Below, in pieces: positions 36,479 to 48,647 of a stretch of 64,000 nt of DNA. Source of the stretch: Caprimulgus europaeus (Eukaryota; Chordata; Aves; Caprimulgiformes; Caprimulgidae); NCBI GenBank assembly GCA_907165065.1, contig OU015541.1, positions 14,076,501 through 14,140,500 on the forward strand, written 5' to 3'. The notes beneath the pieces were generated by a model. That model ran no database searches, was not told where the DNA came from, and saw only the letters and a program-made list of their open reading frames with translations. Each line of letters starts with the position of its first letter. Position 1 is the first letter of the stretch. Position numbers and translations under genes: made by a program.

Positions 36479-36700
36479 ATCATAGAGTCACTCATTGATA
36501 GTGGTTTGGGTTGGAAAGGACCTTCAAAGATCATCCAGTCCCACCCCCTGCAGTGAGCAGGAACATCTTCCACTTGGTCAGGTTGCTCACAGCCCCATCC
36601 AACCTGATGTCCCAACAATGGGGCATCCACTTCTCTGGGCAACCTGGTCCTGTATCTCACCATCCTCATCGTAAAACAATTCTTTCCTTATCTGGGCTAA
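36479..36700 (-). mobile_element. CR1 LINE fragment
   Basis: ATCATAGAGTCACTCATTGA, GGTTTGGGTTGGAAAGGACC, TTCAAAGATCATCCAGTCCC, then GCATCCACTTCTCTGGGCAA. Moderately diverged. Confidence 0.88.
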
Positions 36701-36876
36701 GGAGGCACTGGAGAAGGATTCTAACCTCTTCTCACTCACAGGTAGTCGGGGCTCTGGGCTAGCCCCAGCCTCGATTTTTTTGGAACGCTGTCCATCAGGG
36801 TCCCCCAGCATGCCCTGGCTTTCTGCTCAGCACCATGGGTCCAAAACCCACCATCCCCTTCCTTATCAAATTCCTT

Positions 36877-37136
36877 TCATAGAATCATAGAACCACAGAA
36901 TCATTAAGGTTGGAAAAGACCTCTAAGATCACCTGGTCCAACCATCAACCCAACACCACCATGCCCACTAAACCATGTCCCTAAGTGCCACATCTACAGG
37001 TCTTTTAAACCCCTTGAGGGATGGGGACTCCACTGCTCCCCTGGGCAGCCTGTTCCAATGCTTCATAACCCTTTCCATAAAGATTTTTTTTTCTTAATGT
37101 CCAATCTAAACTTCCCTTGGTGCAACTTGAGGCCAT
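36877..37136 (-). mobile_element. CR1 LINE fragment
   Basis: TCATAGAATCATAGAACCAC, AAGGTTGGAAAAGACCTCTA, GAGGGATGGGGACTCCACTG, GGTGCAACTTGAGGCCAT. It abuts an LTR fragment at about 37140. Confidence 0.92.
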
Positions 37137-37139
37137 GAA

Positions 37140-37395
37140 AACTCCTGAGTTGAGATAAGACAGTTTAATAGTTAAAGCAAAGGCTGCACACCCAAGCAAA
37201 GCAAAACAAGGAATTCACTCCCTCCTTCCCATCGCAGGCAGGTGTTCAGCCACCTCCAGGACAGCAGGGCTCCATCACACCTAAAGGTTACTTGGGAAGA
37301 CAAATGCCATCACTCTAATAGTCCCACCCTTCCTTCTTCCCTCAGCTTTACATTGCTGAGCACGATGTCACACAGTGTGGCAGTCCCATACTATC
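37140..37395 (-). mobile_element. Fragment of another avian endogenous-retrovirus LTR
   Basis: The stretch with GAGATAAGACAGTTTAATAG, AAGCAAAGGCTGCACACCCA, TGTTCAGCCACCTCCAGGAC, GGTTACTTGGGAAGACAAAT and TGAGCACGATGTCACA matches, from memory, part of a widespread avian LTR in antisense. The far boundary is uncertain, and a CR1 abuts it on the left. Confidence 0.5.
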
Positions 37396-37399
37396 CTTT

Positions 37400-39535
37400 C
37401 TCACTGTCCTCTCATAAGGACTTGGAAGGTTCCTCGTGCTCTCTCCCTGCTTGGCAAGTGTCTGTCACACTCCTGCTCCACAACAAGAGCTATTTTTACC
37501 CCCATAGCTGCACACGCTCCCCCAGCTCAGCCTCCTGCCCTCCCCATGCCTAGCATTGTCCCCAGCTCCCCCAGACATCAGGCTCTGCTCGTGTCCCCAA
37601 GCCCACCGCAGCCAAGGGGATGCAGAAAGGGCCCCTTCCCTTCATTTGCAGGCATCATGTCTGCAGGCCCCATCCACTGCCTTGTGCAAAGCTCTTTCTG
37701 CAGCCTGACAAGTAGCTGGAGGTGTTCTGAAGGAGGATGTATACATAAATACGTGTCCCCTGCTATTTCCACCTTCCCAACAGTCATTTCAGGTCCAGGT
37801 CCCTCAAGTGAGCTCAGGGCTGCCCAGGGGATCATGCCAGGTCTTTTTGATGGTCAGGGAAGGGTGTTGGACCTCGAAAAGCCCCAGCTCCTCAGGTTTT
37901 GGGGCCAGACAGTGTCTGTGAGCACTCCCTGTCCTTCCCCAGGGTTGCTGGACCTCATGTGCCTTGAGGGGACCTGCCACAGCCCCAAGCCCTGAGCTGC
38001 TGCCAGCCAAGGGACACATGCTGCCCATTTCAGTGCTGCTTCTAAGGGCTCCCTAAATCAACCATCCACATGGTTTGGGGAAGGCTGAGCACGGGGATCC
38101 ATCTGCATTCCAGGGTGGATGCTCCAGGCACAAATCCTGAGGGGCTGGAGGGGCTGCAGGAAGGGGATGGGAGCATCACCCCGCTGTGAACTCCCCATCC
38201 AGCCCATGGCATCTCCAAAGGAGCTCCCCAGCACGAGAGGGGACCCAGGGACAGCAGCAGTGGTCCCCCAGGGAAGGACAGCCTGAGCATCACCCACTGC
38301 CTGGGGCTGGTCCCTGCTCACCTCTGATCCAGCCCTTTGCTCCTCTCCAAAGAGAGGTTTTAATTTACCCTCTTGGCTGGTGAAATCCTATCCCAAGCAA
38401 TTCCCCAGCCATTCCTCTGGATCACAGTAATTACCTCATTACTTTGATATTAATAGAATTCATATGGCCTGGAGAAGATAATTGAAATTAGCCCCGTGCC
38501 ACTGGTGAGGGGGAGCAGAAGGGCAGCGGGGGCCTGAGCTGGGTGAGGGGCACAGAGCTGTGCTGGGGGCTGAGCTCTGACCCCCGGCCGGATCCTGGCA
38601 CCTGCTGCTCACCACCTGCAGTGGGTCCTGGGGCCAGCAGTGCCCATGGGGCTGCAGCTCTGCCAGTCCCAGCCCCAGGGATAAGACTCCAGTCTGGAAT
38701 CTGCCTGGTGGTACCAGAAGTGGGGAGGCAGGATGGACACCCATCCCGGTCCCCATCGCTCCTGCGAGTCAGATCAGGAGCATGGCTCAGCCCGACCCTG
38801 CCCCTGCTCTCGAGCACTAACCCTCTCATTGTCCCCTGCCTTGTCCCCTGCTCCGTCCTGGGGCATCCAGAGCTCCTGCCATGGGGCTGTTCCCATTCTT
38901 TTTAGGGAAAAAAAAATAATAAAAGAGGATAAACAAACCAAAAAAAGATTCACTATGTGGAAGAGCAACAAAGGCAGCGCGGTGCTGAGCAGCTCTGGCA
39001 GGCAGTGCCGTGGCCCCGCAGCCGGCTGCTGCCCGGTGAGGCTGCGATGGAGCCGTCCACGTCCCTCCAGCACCGGGTGCAGGTGGCTCCCACCCCACCT
39101 GCTCCCTGTCAGATGGGAGGTGACCCCCAACAAAGGCTGAGGCCGTGCTTGCCACCCTTGGGCTTTGCCCTGACACGTGTCTCCTTAACCTCTTCCTTGG
39201 GACCAGCTGCTACCAGGGGACCCTCCTTTGTGGCCCTGGCGAGCGGCAGACGAGTCTCCCCATCTGGCTGGCGAGGCTTCGTCTGTTGGAGACCCCCTGC
39301 CCCGGCTTATAACGGCATTAACCTCCCCTGCTGTGCCCTGCCCCACCCCCACCCCCCCATCAACTGTCACTGAGAGCCCCTTGTCCCCATGGGGCCATCG
39401 GGCTGGGGACAGCCTGTGGCCTTGGCTTATCACACCACTCACCCACTGCCCACCTTGCAGGCATGGGCAGCCCTGCCCACACCTCTGACCCAGGCACAGA
39501 GCAGGGCTGGAAATCTCCTGTCTTCTAACATCACT
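37400..39535. other. Intergenic DNA
   Basis: No gene recognised. A short repeat-free AT-rich stretch at 38415-38490 (with TAATTACCTCATTA) has homeodomain-like TAAT cores and may be regulatory. An A run lies at 38906-38945. Confidence 0.5.
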
Positions 39536-39960
39536 GTGAAAATACTGTGTGTAAGTGTTGTGTGTAAAAGTGATGTGTACATGCTGTGTGGAAATGTTGC
39601 CTGTAAATGCTGTGTGGAAATGCTGTGTGTAAATGCAATGTGAAAATGCAATGTGTAAATGCAATGTGTAAATGCTGTGTGTAAAGGCTGTGTGTAAATG
39701 CAATGTGTAAATGCTGTGTGTAAATGCTGTGTGTAAATGGTAAATGCTGTGTGTAAATGCTGTGTGTAAATGGTAAACCCTGTGTGTAAATGCTGTGTGT
39801 AAATGGTAAATGCTGTGTGTAAATGGTAAATCCTGTGTGTAAATGCTGTGTGTAAATGCTGCATGTAAGTGTTGTGTGTAAATGTGACGTGTAAATGCTG
39901 AGTCTCCATGTTGCGTGTCACACCACGTGCATGGTGTAAGCGCTGTGTGCAAGGGCTGCA
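39536..39960. repeat. 13-bp minisatellite (TAAATGCTGTGTG)
   Basis: About 30 units of TAAATGCTGTGTG or variants (TAAATGCAATGTG, TAAACCCTGTGTG), with occasional 6-bp insertions (TAAATGG). Because the unit is not a multiple of three and has no stop on the minus strand, all minus frames stay open and read His/Thr/Phe/Tyr-rich. Confidence 0.93.
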
Positions 39961-39981
39961 CAACATGAATGCAGCAGGTAA

Positions 39982-40983
39982 ATGCTGTTTATAGGTGCTG
40001 GACACAGAAATGCTGAGTCTCAGAGCTGTAGGGACTGGGGAACGGTGGGCAGATGTGGAAGGTGCAGGGGATGGGTGTCAGGAGCAATGCCTGGACAGGC
40101 AGGACAAGGCAGGGAGGAAATTTGCCTCCACGAGCTTGAAAAGTTCCTGCAGTGCTGTGGGTGCAGGTGGGGCAAGCCCAGCCTTGGCTCCTGCGGTGCT
40201 GGGGCTCAGGACCAGGACCCCAGCATGGGGGCTCCAACACAACCCCACCACCACCAAGCCACATGCCCTTGCCCCTTGCCTGGTCTGGCACTGAGCTCCC
40301 CAGGAGGTTTGGGGATGCTGGGGCACCCTAGGGTGCCTGGCAGGCTGGGGACCATCAGTGATGGGATGGAAGGAGCAGCAGTGTGCAGGGTCAGGCCCCA
40401 GAGCCTGTTGGGGAAAGGAGCCAAGGTGGAAGCTGGCATCCCCCCGGCTGGCATCCCCCTGGCTGGCATCCCCCCGGCTGGCATCCCCCGGCTGGCAGAA
40501 GACCCACAGGCTCCTCTGCCCAGTCAGCGGAGTCCCCAGGCCAGGGACAAGAAGAGACAAGACTCCACCAGCGCCACCTCCCTCCCCAAGGATCCTTATC
40601 TGCTGCTAATGCTTCACAGCAGCCTCCCCAAAGCTTGTGGGCTTGGCAAGACGCTCCGAGACTGCATTTGCTCCAAACGGATTGTGTCAGAGAACAAAGC
40701 ACTGGAGAGTTTTCAAAGCAAAGTTGTGATCGCAGTCCGCAGGACAGGCAGCCAGTCCCCTCCAGTGGCACCTCGCTGGGGACTCAGCAGGGCCCTGGCT
40801 CAGCCCCAAAACCCACTGGACAGCCCCTCGGCTGTCCCCTCCTGGCCCCAGATCTGTTGTCCCCCAGTGGTGGCTGAGCAGAAGCCATTCAATGGGTGCT
40901 GGACAGAAGACAACAGCTCCATTTTCACCAAAAATGTCCTGCTGCAACATCTGGCCTCACTCAAGCTGCAAATGAAAAAATAA
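39982..40983 (+). other. Longest open frame in the window, 333 codons, coding status unproven
   Basis: It opens at an ATG at the edge of the 13-bp minisatellite and ends TAA after LKLQMKK. The first two thirds are Gly/Pro/Gln-rich with an AGIPP repeat from the tandem repeat at 40433. The last third has more ordinary composition (for example LGKTLRDCICSKRIVSENKA). I recognise no domain and no homologue. There is no CpG promoter, and other frames are also partly open here, so chance in stop-poor GC-rich DNA is the leading explanation. Confidence 0.2.
40433..40497. repeat. GGCTGGCATCCCCC short tandem repeat
   Basis: Four to five units of 14-15 bp. In the plus frame 39982-40983 it encodes a repeated Ala-Gly-Ile-Pro motif. 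Confidence 0.88.
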
Positions 40984-42825
40984 GATTGGTGAGTTTTGTT
41001 TTGTTTTTTCCTCCTCCAATGTTTCTTGGAAAGCTGGTGTGAGCCAGGCTCTGGAGGAAACGCTGACCTCGGCATCATGCCGTGGGGCTGGGGAGTGTTG
41101 CGTGGGTGCTCACCCGCTTCGCTCCCCATCCCTGGGGCAAGCAGTTCCAGGCAGCAGCCCCTGGGGCAAAGCAGCAGGCAGAGCAGATTTTTTTTCCTCC
41201 AACACCCTCAAAGACTTGGAGGAAAAAAGGAAGATGTCCTCTCCTCTGTCGATCTTAGCACAAATTGCCATTGCAATGTCAAGGGGGGTGCCAACGTGGA
41301 GGCTTCCTGTGCTCCAAGCCCTGGGAACAACAGCAGAGATGGACACGAGATGCCAGGACTCACCCAGAGCACATGTTGCATGAAGCAAGGTGTGCACCAT
41401 GCTCATGGCGAGGTGTCCCCAAGGAAGTGATAGCAAGTGGGGAACTGTGCTTGTCAGGAAGGACTGGAGGAGAAGAAGGAACTGTGTAGGCAGAGGAAGG
41501 AATAAGACCAGAAAGTCATGTTGGCTTGGCTTCCTCTTCAATATGCAGAGAAAATGGTGTCAGCAGTGAGTCAGCTCCAGGAGGTACGTGAAATCATAAT
41601 TGAAGAATGCTGAGAAAACAGCAAAATCCCACAAAAATAAAATTGTGGGGAAAATAAACCAGCAACCGTCAAGCAAAAGCAACAGCGATGGTACAGATCC
41701 CAGAGTCTTGGTGCTGGGCAGAGACATGAAAGAGGATGGGTTTAGCAACTGGATGCTCTTCAAGGCACAATGGGACAACTGCAAAACTGCATTAGGGCCG
41801 GGGGGACACCCAAGAGCAGTGTCTTTCTGCTGCAGGACAGTCCCAGGGCACCGCGTGGCCCTGCAGCATCTGGCTCTGCAGTGACGGCCCGGAAGGAGCC
41901 ACGTGAGATCCCGGAGATTCTCCCATCATATTCCCAACCCATGAGAAATGTCGTGGCCGCGAGGGCTCCTTTGAACAAGCGTCATCGAGAATCTGAGGAA
42001 ACAATAGAGCTGCACAAGGCCAGGCTCTGGGAAATGCCTGCCCCACGGCACTCTCACATCTCGAACGAGAAACTCATTTGTGCCAGATCAGCAAGAGGGA
42101 GAGGCACGGGGATGCTCCGGGGAGGCTCGGACCTCCCCGAGGCCACAGCAAGAGAGATGCAGAGCAAGCGAGTGGCCTCCTGCAGAAGGTGTGGGGTGGT
42201 TCACTGAGAGCCAGAGGAGGAAAGACACAGGAACGTCAAGCAAAATGTCACAAACTGAGAAGCTCAAAGAAAAAAGCGTAACCTGCAGGCAAAGGGAGGG
42301 CTGAGCACCCTGCGGGGAAAGGCTGTGAGTGGAAGAGCTTTGCTGGGGCTGTGGGCAGCATGGGGGGGATGGTGCTGGATGGTGGTGGGATGGGGAGAGG
42401 GGAGGAGTCCTGCCCATCGGTGCTGGGGACTGCACATAGCCCCAGCCCTCCTGCAAAGACCCAGACACCCAGCCAAGGAGGGGAGATGGGGCTCAAAGGA
42501 CAGGGCGTTGGCTGCACAGGGAAAGGAAAACACCAGTGCTAAACTCAGAGCAGCAGCAAAGTGGCAGGAGAGCGAGCTTCAGCTGGGTGTCCATGCCAAA
42601 CAGGGCTGTGAGACCTTTTTCATCCACACACTGGGGAGAGCCAGGGCAGGAAAGGAAAGCTAAATGAAAATTCAGCAGTGACATAAGCCCAGCCCATGTG
42701 GCCCCCAGGTACCAGAGAGAGCTTTAAGCTGCTGCCCCAACATTGCAGCACCACCACAATGAGCTACACCAGGTGATATCGGGTCATAACAAAGCACTCA
42801 ACCCAGGACAGGAACTCACCTGGTT
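40984..42825. other. Intergenic DNA
   Basis: No gene or classed transposon recognised. TTTTG repeats at 40995-41010. A repeat-free segment at about 41880-42080 has several CpG. Confidence 0.5.
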
Positions 42826-43328
42826 TCTTGAACATCTCCAGGGATGGGGACTCCACCACTGCCCTGGGCAACCCCTTCCAATGCCTCAGAACCCTTTCAG
42901 CAAAGAAATTCTTCCTCACATCCCATCTCAACTGCCCTGGGCACAACTTGAGGCCATTTCCTCTTGTCCTGTCCCTTGTCCCTTGGTTGAACAGACCCAC
43001 CCCCACCTCTCTGCACCCTCCTTGCAGGAACTTGGACAGAGCCACAAGGTCTCCCCTCAGCCTCCTTTTCTCCAGGCTCAACACCCCCAGTTCCCTCAGC
43101 TGGGAACTCAGCACACTTGTGCTCCAGACCCTTCCCCAGCTCCACTGCCCTTCTCTGGACACGCTCCAGCACCTCCATGTCCTTCTTGGAGTGAGGGGCC
43201 TAACACTGAACCCAGCACTCGAGCTGTGGCCTCACCAGTGCCCAGTCCAGGGGGACAATCACTTGCCTGGTCCTACTGGCCATTCTTGGCCACCTGGCCA
43301 CACCGCTGGCTCATGTTCAGCTGACTGT
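42826..43328 (-). mobile_element. CR1 LINE fragment, about 500 bp
   Basis: GAACATCTCCAGGGATGGGG, CTGTCCCTTGTCCCTTGGTT, AACTCAGCACACTTGTGCTC, then ACTCGAGCTGTGGCCTCACC and GCTGGCTCATGTTCAGCTGA. It lacks the extreme 3' tail at its left end, so it is truncated on both sides. Confidence 0.92.
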
Positions 43329-46300
43329 CAAACAAGTGCAAAACAGCAACAAAAGATGGTCTTTTGGTATTGTAAAGAAATCAAACAATCCACCCAGCTC
43401 AAGGTACCTTTCAAAGCGTGTCCACTGGATAGGACACAAACGATGGCAGTGAGCAGTAACTGTGTGAAAGGGGGTCCCAGCTCGTCTTGAGGAGCAAGCA
43501 TAGGTAGGAGCACCATGAATTGCACTTTTCATGGGCATCTGCAGCGGTGAATATTGCACACAGCTGTCACTGAAGAGACACTACTGGAGATGGTTGACAC
43601 ATTCCCAGCGCTTCCCTCCAGAGGTGGACATTTGCCATGGCTCCGCAGTGAGCAAAGCCCCCGGCAGAGCTGGGCTGGGCTGTAGCTTGGTGCTGGATCC
43701 TTGCTGGGCTCCCCAAGGCTGGAACCTGCCTCCAAAGAGCTAAAAGCAATGGGGGAAATGTCTGTAGGGCCTGGGGGACAGGCAGGCAGGGGAGGTCCTT
43801 CTCCAGTGGCTGAAGCCCTGGTTGTCACCATCTGTGTGGCTGCAGATTCCCCCTCGCCAGACTGTCCCAGCCCCGCAGAGCTCTTTGCCCTCGGCGGGAG
43901 GATGAACAAAGAGGTTTAACATAATCCCAGGCGATCTGCATAACGCACAGCCCCCGAACCCTGCTGCTCTCGCACACCGCACTGCACAGAGCTCCTGGAT
44001 GTTCCTCTCTCTTCTCAGTCTGCTCCCTCTTTCCATGGCCATGTGTTGCAGGTGGGAGTGAAGCCACACGCCAAGGCAGGGGTACCCACAGCCTGGCGCT
44101 TCTGGGGATGCTGCCAGAGGCACCCGGAGCCTGACAGGCAGCTTCTGCTCTGGGACAGAAACACCACAAGGTCCATTAGGGAGAGATCAAACGTGAAAGG
44201 GTGTTGAGACATTTTCATGGGGACACTTCGAGGGTGCCACACTGCTGGTGGCTCATCCCGAAAGGTCCCCTTCTTTGCTCCCCCATTACCTCTATCCCAC
44301 CCTTGGGGACAGAAAATCCTGCTGGAGTTTGGGTGCTGAGCTTTAACCAGGGCTGAGCATTTCAGCACCACAAAATCCAGCCCCTCGAACCAAGAAAAGA
44401 AACAGTCCCTTGGCAATTGCTGGTTTTGCTTTAAAATACAAAAGCAAAGTGAAAAATACACCCCCCTGGTCCCTGCAGCTGGCTGCTCTGAATGCGGAAG
44501 ATGCCATGCCTGGCCACTGCAACCTCATGTGTTTGCAGGGCTGGAGGTGGCCACACTCAGTGCTGGCACCAGTGCTAGACACAACCCTCACTGCTAGGTG
44601 TGACAACACCGTGACAGATAGGCAACACAGCCAGCTGCAACGGTGCCACGTGGAAGCGGTCCGGTACAAAAGTGTCTCTTTCCTCATAAATCACCCCAAA
44701 GGGAGGGCTCACCCAATGGCAGCAGCACAGACCCCGCTGGGCAGCACCCAGGGATATACCCAGGCACCTGCTTGCCACAGGAAAGGCACGAGCAGAACCA
44801 GCAGCATCTCAGCATCTGCAACTGTCTCCAATAATACCACCCAGAGGCTCCAAAATGTTGGGGAAAAAATAAATATAGCTCAAAGGAGACTAAGAGATCG
44901 AAGGGAAATGGCCATTAGCAACTCTCCATCTGCAGTAAAAAAGCCAGCCATGTCCGGCACTCCGGATCTAATGGGTTTTTAATATTCTCATGGCACGCAC
45001 TGTGGTATATATGGTAAGAGACACTTGGAGGTCTTGCATGAGCACCATTACTCAGGGGGCTGCTCATGGAGTTCAGGCTCTTCCTTTCCCTGCCAGCTGC
45101 CTTGTAGATGTAGATGTTTCAATTATTCTGTCAAGCCGCATATTCCAAATTAAGGCCAGAGAAGCATCTCTGTCTTATATAGAAAGGGGAAAAAAAAATA
45201 TCCCTAAAAGGAAAAGAAATGAACTCAGAAATTAATAAGGCTGATTGACAATGCTGCTTTGGAAACTCTGGTACCATATGGCATCCTTGAATGGCTGCAG
45301 TGCTGCTAGGATGGAGCTGACCAGCTGGAGAGTTACTGTGGGTTGTTTGTAATTGTAATAATGGATATCAGATGGCTGGTGTGGAGCAGTTTATAAATGA
45401 GAACAGACAATGAGCCGCACTGTTTGTCAGGAAATCATTGCTGATATGGGCTTTGCATTACCCACCGCTCCTCGTTTGAGCTGGCTGCTCCCAGGGCACC
45501 CTGTGCTGCCCCTTGGTCCGGCTCCGGCTGGGAGAGGTGCGATCCTGGAGGGGCAGGTATGGCATTGGTGACCAGGGCAGGTGGTCCAGCCATGAGCAAA
45601 ACTGCCAAAAAAACCTCCTCGCCCTCCTGGTACTTTGGGCAGAGTCCCAGCCGTCACTGGGAGATGCCAGCAAGGCTGATGTCCTCATGCAAAAAACGTG
45701 ATGTGCAGCCAGAGCCTCTCCAAGGAAGTCAAAGCACAGGGGGATCCGGCCAGGGATCCACTAAAGCTTCAGGAGCCATCTCTGATGGCTGATGGGGGCT
45801 TGGATGCTGACACTTCCAGATTGCTTTTTGTGCTGAACAGCTGGGAAAATCATGACATTTCAGAATTTTGCCATTTAATGGAATTTTTTTTTTTGAGTCA
45901 GTAACAGTGCAATTCATTATTTCAATTTCTGCTGACCTCCAGCTCCATGGCTTATCACAGAAAATGAAGCTTGAGTTTGGAACTAAAACATCACATGCTT
46001 GTTGCCTTGTCTTCTCCAAAATCACATTCCAGCCAAATTAACACAGGGCATTGCCCAGCTGAAATGTCCCCTCTGCTCCAACAGAAGCCACACTGTGTCA
46101 CATCACCTGGTAGCCGAGGGCATCGAGCCCCAGCCTGGGGAACCAGGGCAGGAGGTGGCTGAGAGAGAAGGCTGCATCCAGGGCTTAGATCTTACACCTA
46201 TTTTTCTTGTTTTGTTTTGGTTTTGGTTTTTTTTTCCCAAAAAAACTTATTAAAAAAAACCCCAAACCAAATTGGATTGAGCACCCTCCCACCAACACCC

Positions 46301-46714
46301 ACCTTTGCTGGGGGGACCCACCAGCAGCCAGCAGTGCAGCTGGGCAGAGCCAGGCGATGTGGCGACGCCCGTGTGCTGTTTCACACTCACACACCCACAC
46401 TCATGAACCCAAACACAGCTGGGAGCTCCGGCAGGTCTTATTCTGGGCTCGGCAGCCCTGGTGTGGGGATGGAAGGAGTCCTGGCACTGCTGGGTTTTCT
46501 CCCTGCTCGGCTTCAGGCTGATCTTCATCTCTGGTGTTGGGGCCGGGCATTGGCGGGCGCTTTGGGACCAGCCACCCAGCAGCAGGAAGAGCTTTCTAGG
46601 AAAGTAAGCTCTGTGGGAAGGTGGCCAGGACTGGAGCTGAGGCCACGGCACAAGCCAAGCACCAGGCAGAGCATCCATGAGCCACCATGCCCCTCTGAGC
46701 CCTTCTGCAGGGCA

Positions 46715-46860
46715 TATATAATTAAATATTTCTTATATAAATATTCTACATATTTCTATTGTATACATCTATTTCTATTTTTATGTTTTATATATATTGC
46801 TATGTAAATATATCTTTTAAAGTATCTTATTCTTATTTATTATATAAATATTTCTTAGAA
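46715..46860. repeat. AT-rich low-complexity tract
   Basis: Dense TATATAAATATT and TTTCTATT units, no TSD or tail of a recognised element. Confidence 0.85.
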
Positions 46861-47243
46861 ATGCCAGGGCATTCAAATCCTGAGACAAAACCCACTGTCA
46901 AGCTGGAAATGGGCAAGGCAGAATGATTAAAGTCCATGATCGAAATCAGCTGGCAGAAAAACTTGCTCTACACCATCACCCCTAACCAAGCTCTGTGGTT
47001 ATTTCTCTGAAGGAAGACAAACTGCTGTTCCCAGCTCTGAAAACATGCTCAGTTATACCAGGGCATGGCTCTTCCTCAAATCTCCAGTATTTCTTTTTTT
47101 CCAGTTCGGAGAGGATTATTTGAGTCTGCTTATTTGAAGTCTCAGTTTCTAGGCTTTTATATAAAATGCAAGTAACCCATTCATTTTAATAGCAGAGATT
47201 CAGGCCTTATTTATATGAACCACTATTTAGGGAAAATTGGCAT

Positions 47244-47331
47244 TCACAGAATCACAGAATCATTAAGGTTGGAAAAGACCTCTAGGAGCATTCAGTTCAA
47301 ACATCAACCCAACACCACCATGCCCACCAAA
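47244..47331 (-). mobile_element. CR1 3'-end fragment
   Basis: TTCACAGAATCACAGAATCA, AAGGTTGGAAAAGACCTCTA, CATCAACCCAACACCACCAT. Same subfamily as 36877. Confidence 0.88.
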
Positions 47332-48508
47332 CTTTGGTTACCACACACCAAATATCATAACCAGTTGGTTTTCATTAGTAAGGGGATGCTGTGATGCAGT
47401 GCAGACAGGAAAAATGAGCACCTTTTGGACACCCCCTCCAGAGCTGGACCTGGCCCCGTAAGCAGGAAGGCTGATGGCATCCCCCTGACCCAGCCATCAC
47501 GTCCCCGTCCCCATGTCCCCACAGACCTCCAGGTGACCTGATCACAAACTCCCGGCTTCAGCCTGAAGTTGTCACTCGATAGGAAAACTCCTCTGCTTTC
47601 TCCAGCTCAACTTTGGCTGACCTCATCAGTGAACTGAACTAATTGAAGGAAGGGAAGTCAGAAAATAACCCAATGGCCCTTCCTGACAAGGCGATTGCTG
47701 TCAAAGCCTGTGTGTTGCATCACCCAGCCCCAACGCCCTGTGATGAGCTCCAGGTTCCCCGCTCCGCTTTGGCACGGCAGATGCATTGCTTACCGCTTGC
47801 TACCATGTTTGAAATCACCAGCCCTGCAAGCCCTCTTGTCAGCAGTTTAAATACAAAGAGGTTTAGATTTCAAAAGAAAGAGGTATTCAATGTGAATCTT
47901 TAATCAAATGCATTATTTTTTCCAGCACAGGCACTCTGGAAACACTAAGAACCCCAGGCTGGGTGCAGCCCTTGACTGCCGCCAAGCATCCTATAGCTCA
48001 TGCGGTTTGGTGCGCTCAGCTTGGCTTGACATCACTTTTAGGGTGTCCTCTATTTAATCGGTCCCCATCACCCCCCCACTGCCTGCAGAGGGGCCCCACT
48101 TGCAGCCGTGCCAGTGTCGTTATTGGTTTTTATTTTACAGGGGTAATAGAGCCTACCCACATCCTCCCAGCCCCGGCCCGCCCTGGCTCTCACCCACACA
48201 CCGCCGGCATTAATGGGTTTACTTTGCCCTGCCTGGCAGGTAACAGCCTCCAAAAGCGAGTGTCAGTTTGTCATCCCAAGCCAGCAGCTGTGTGGCAGGC
48301 AAGAAGCAGGTGGCAGCTCCATGTCCCCTCGCACGGGATGTGATGCTCACTGTGACCTGGAGGGCTGGATTCAGGATCCCCGGCTCCACTCCAAGCTCTG
48401 ACACATCCCCATCTCCACCAGCCCCCTGTGCCCCTTCTCTTCACTTCCAAGGGAGGTTGAAAAATGCACTGGGAATCTGCTGGGGGGAGTTGAAAATCAC
48501 AGAACCAT

Positions 48509-48647
48509 ATCATAGAATCCCAGACTGGTTTGGGTTGGAAGGGACCTTAAGGCTCATCCAGTCCCAACCCCCCTGCCATCAGCAGGGACACCTTCCACTA
48601 GACCAGGTTGCTCAAAGCCTCATCCAACCTGGCCTTCAACACTTCCA
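48509..48647 (-). mobile_element. CR1 3'-end fragment
   Basis: ATATCATAGAATCCCAGACT, GGTTTGGGTTGGAAGGGACC, CTAGACCAGGTTGCTCAAAG. Close to the 25178 copy. Confidence 0.9.

Noticed and set aside
39185-39961. 258-codon minus-strand frame rich in His, Thr, Phe and Tyr
   Set aside because: It is a by-product of a 13-bp tandem repeat without minus-strand stops; the 13-residue period follows from the 13-bp unit.
46205-46265. T-rich and A-rich complementary tract as a possible microRNA hairpin
   Set aside because: Low-complexity homopolymer stem, no miRNA-like mature arm or conservation signal.
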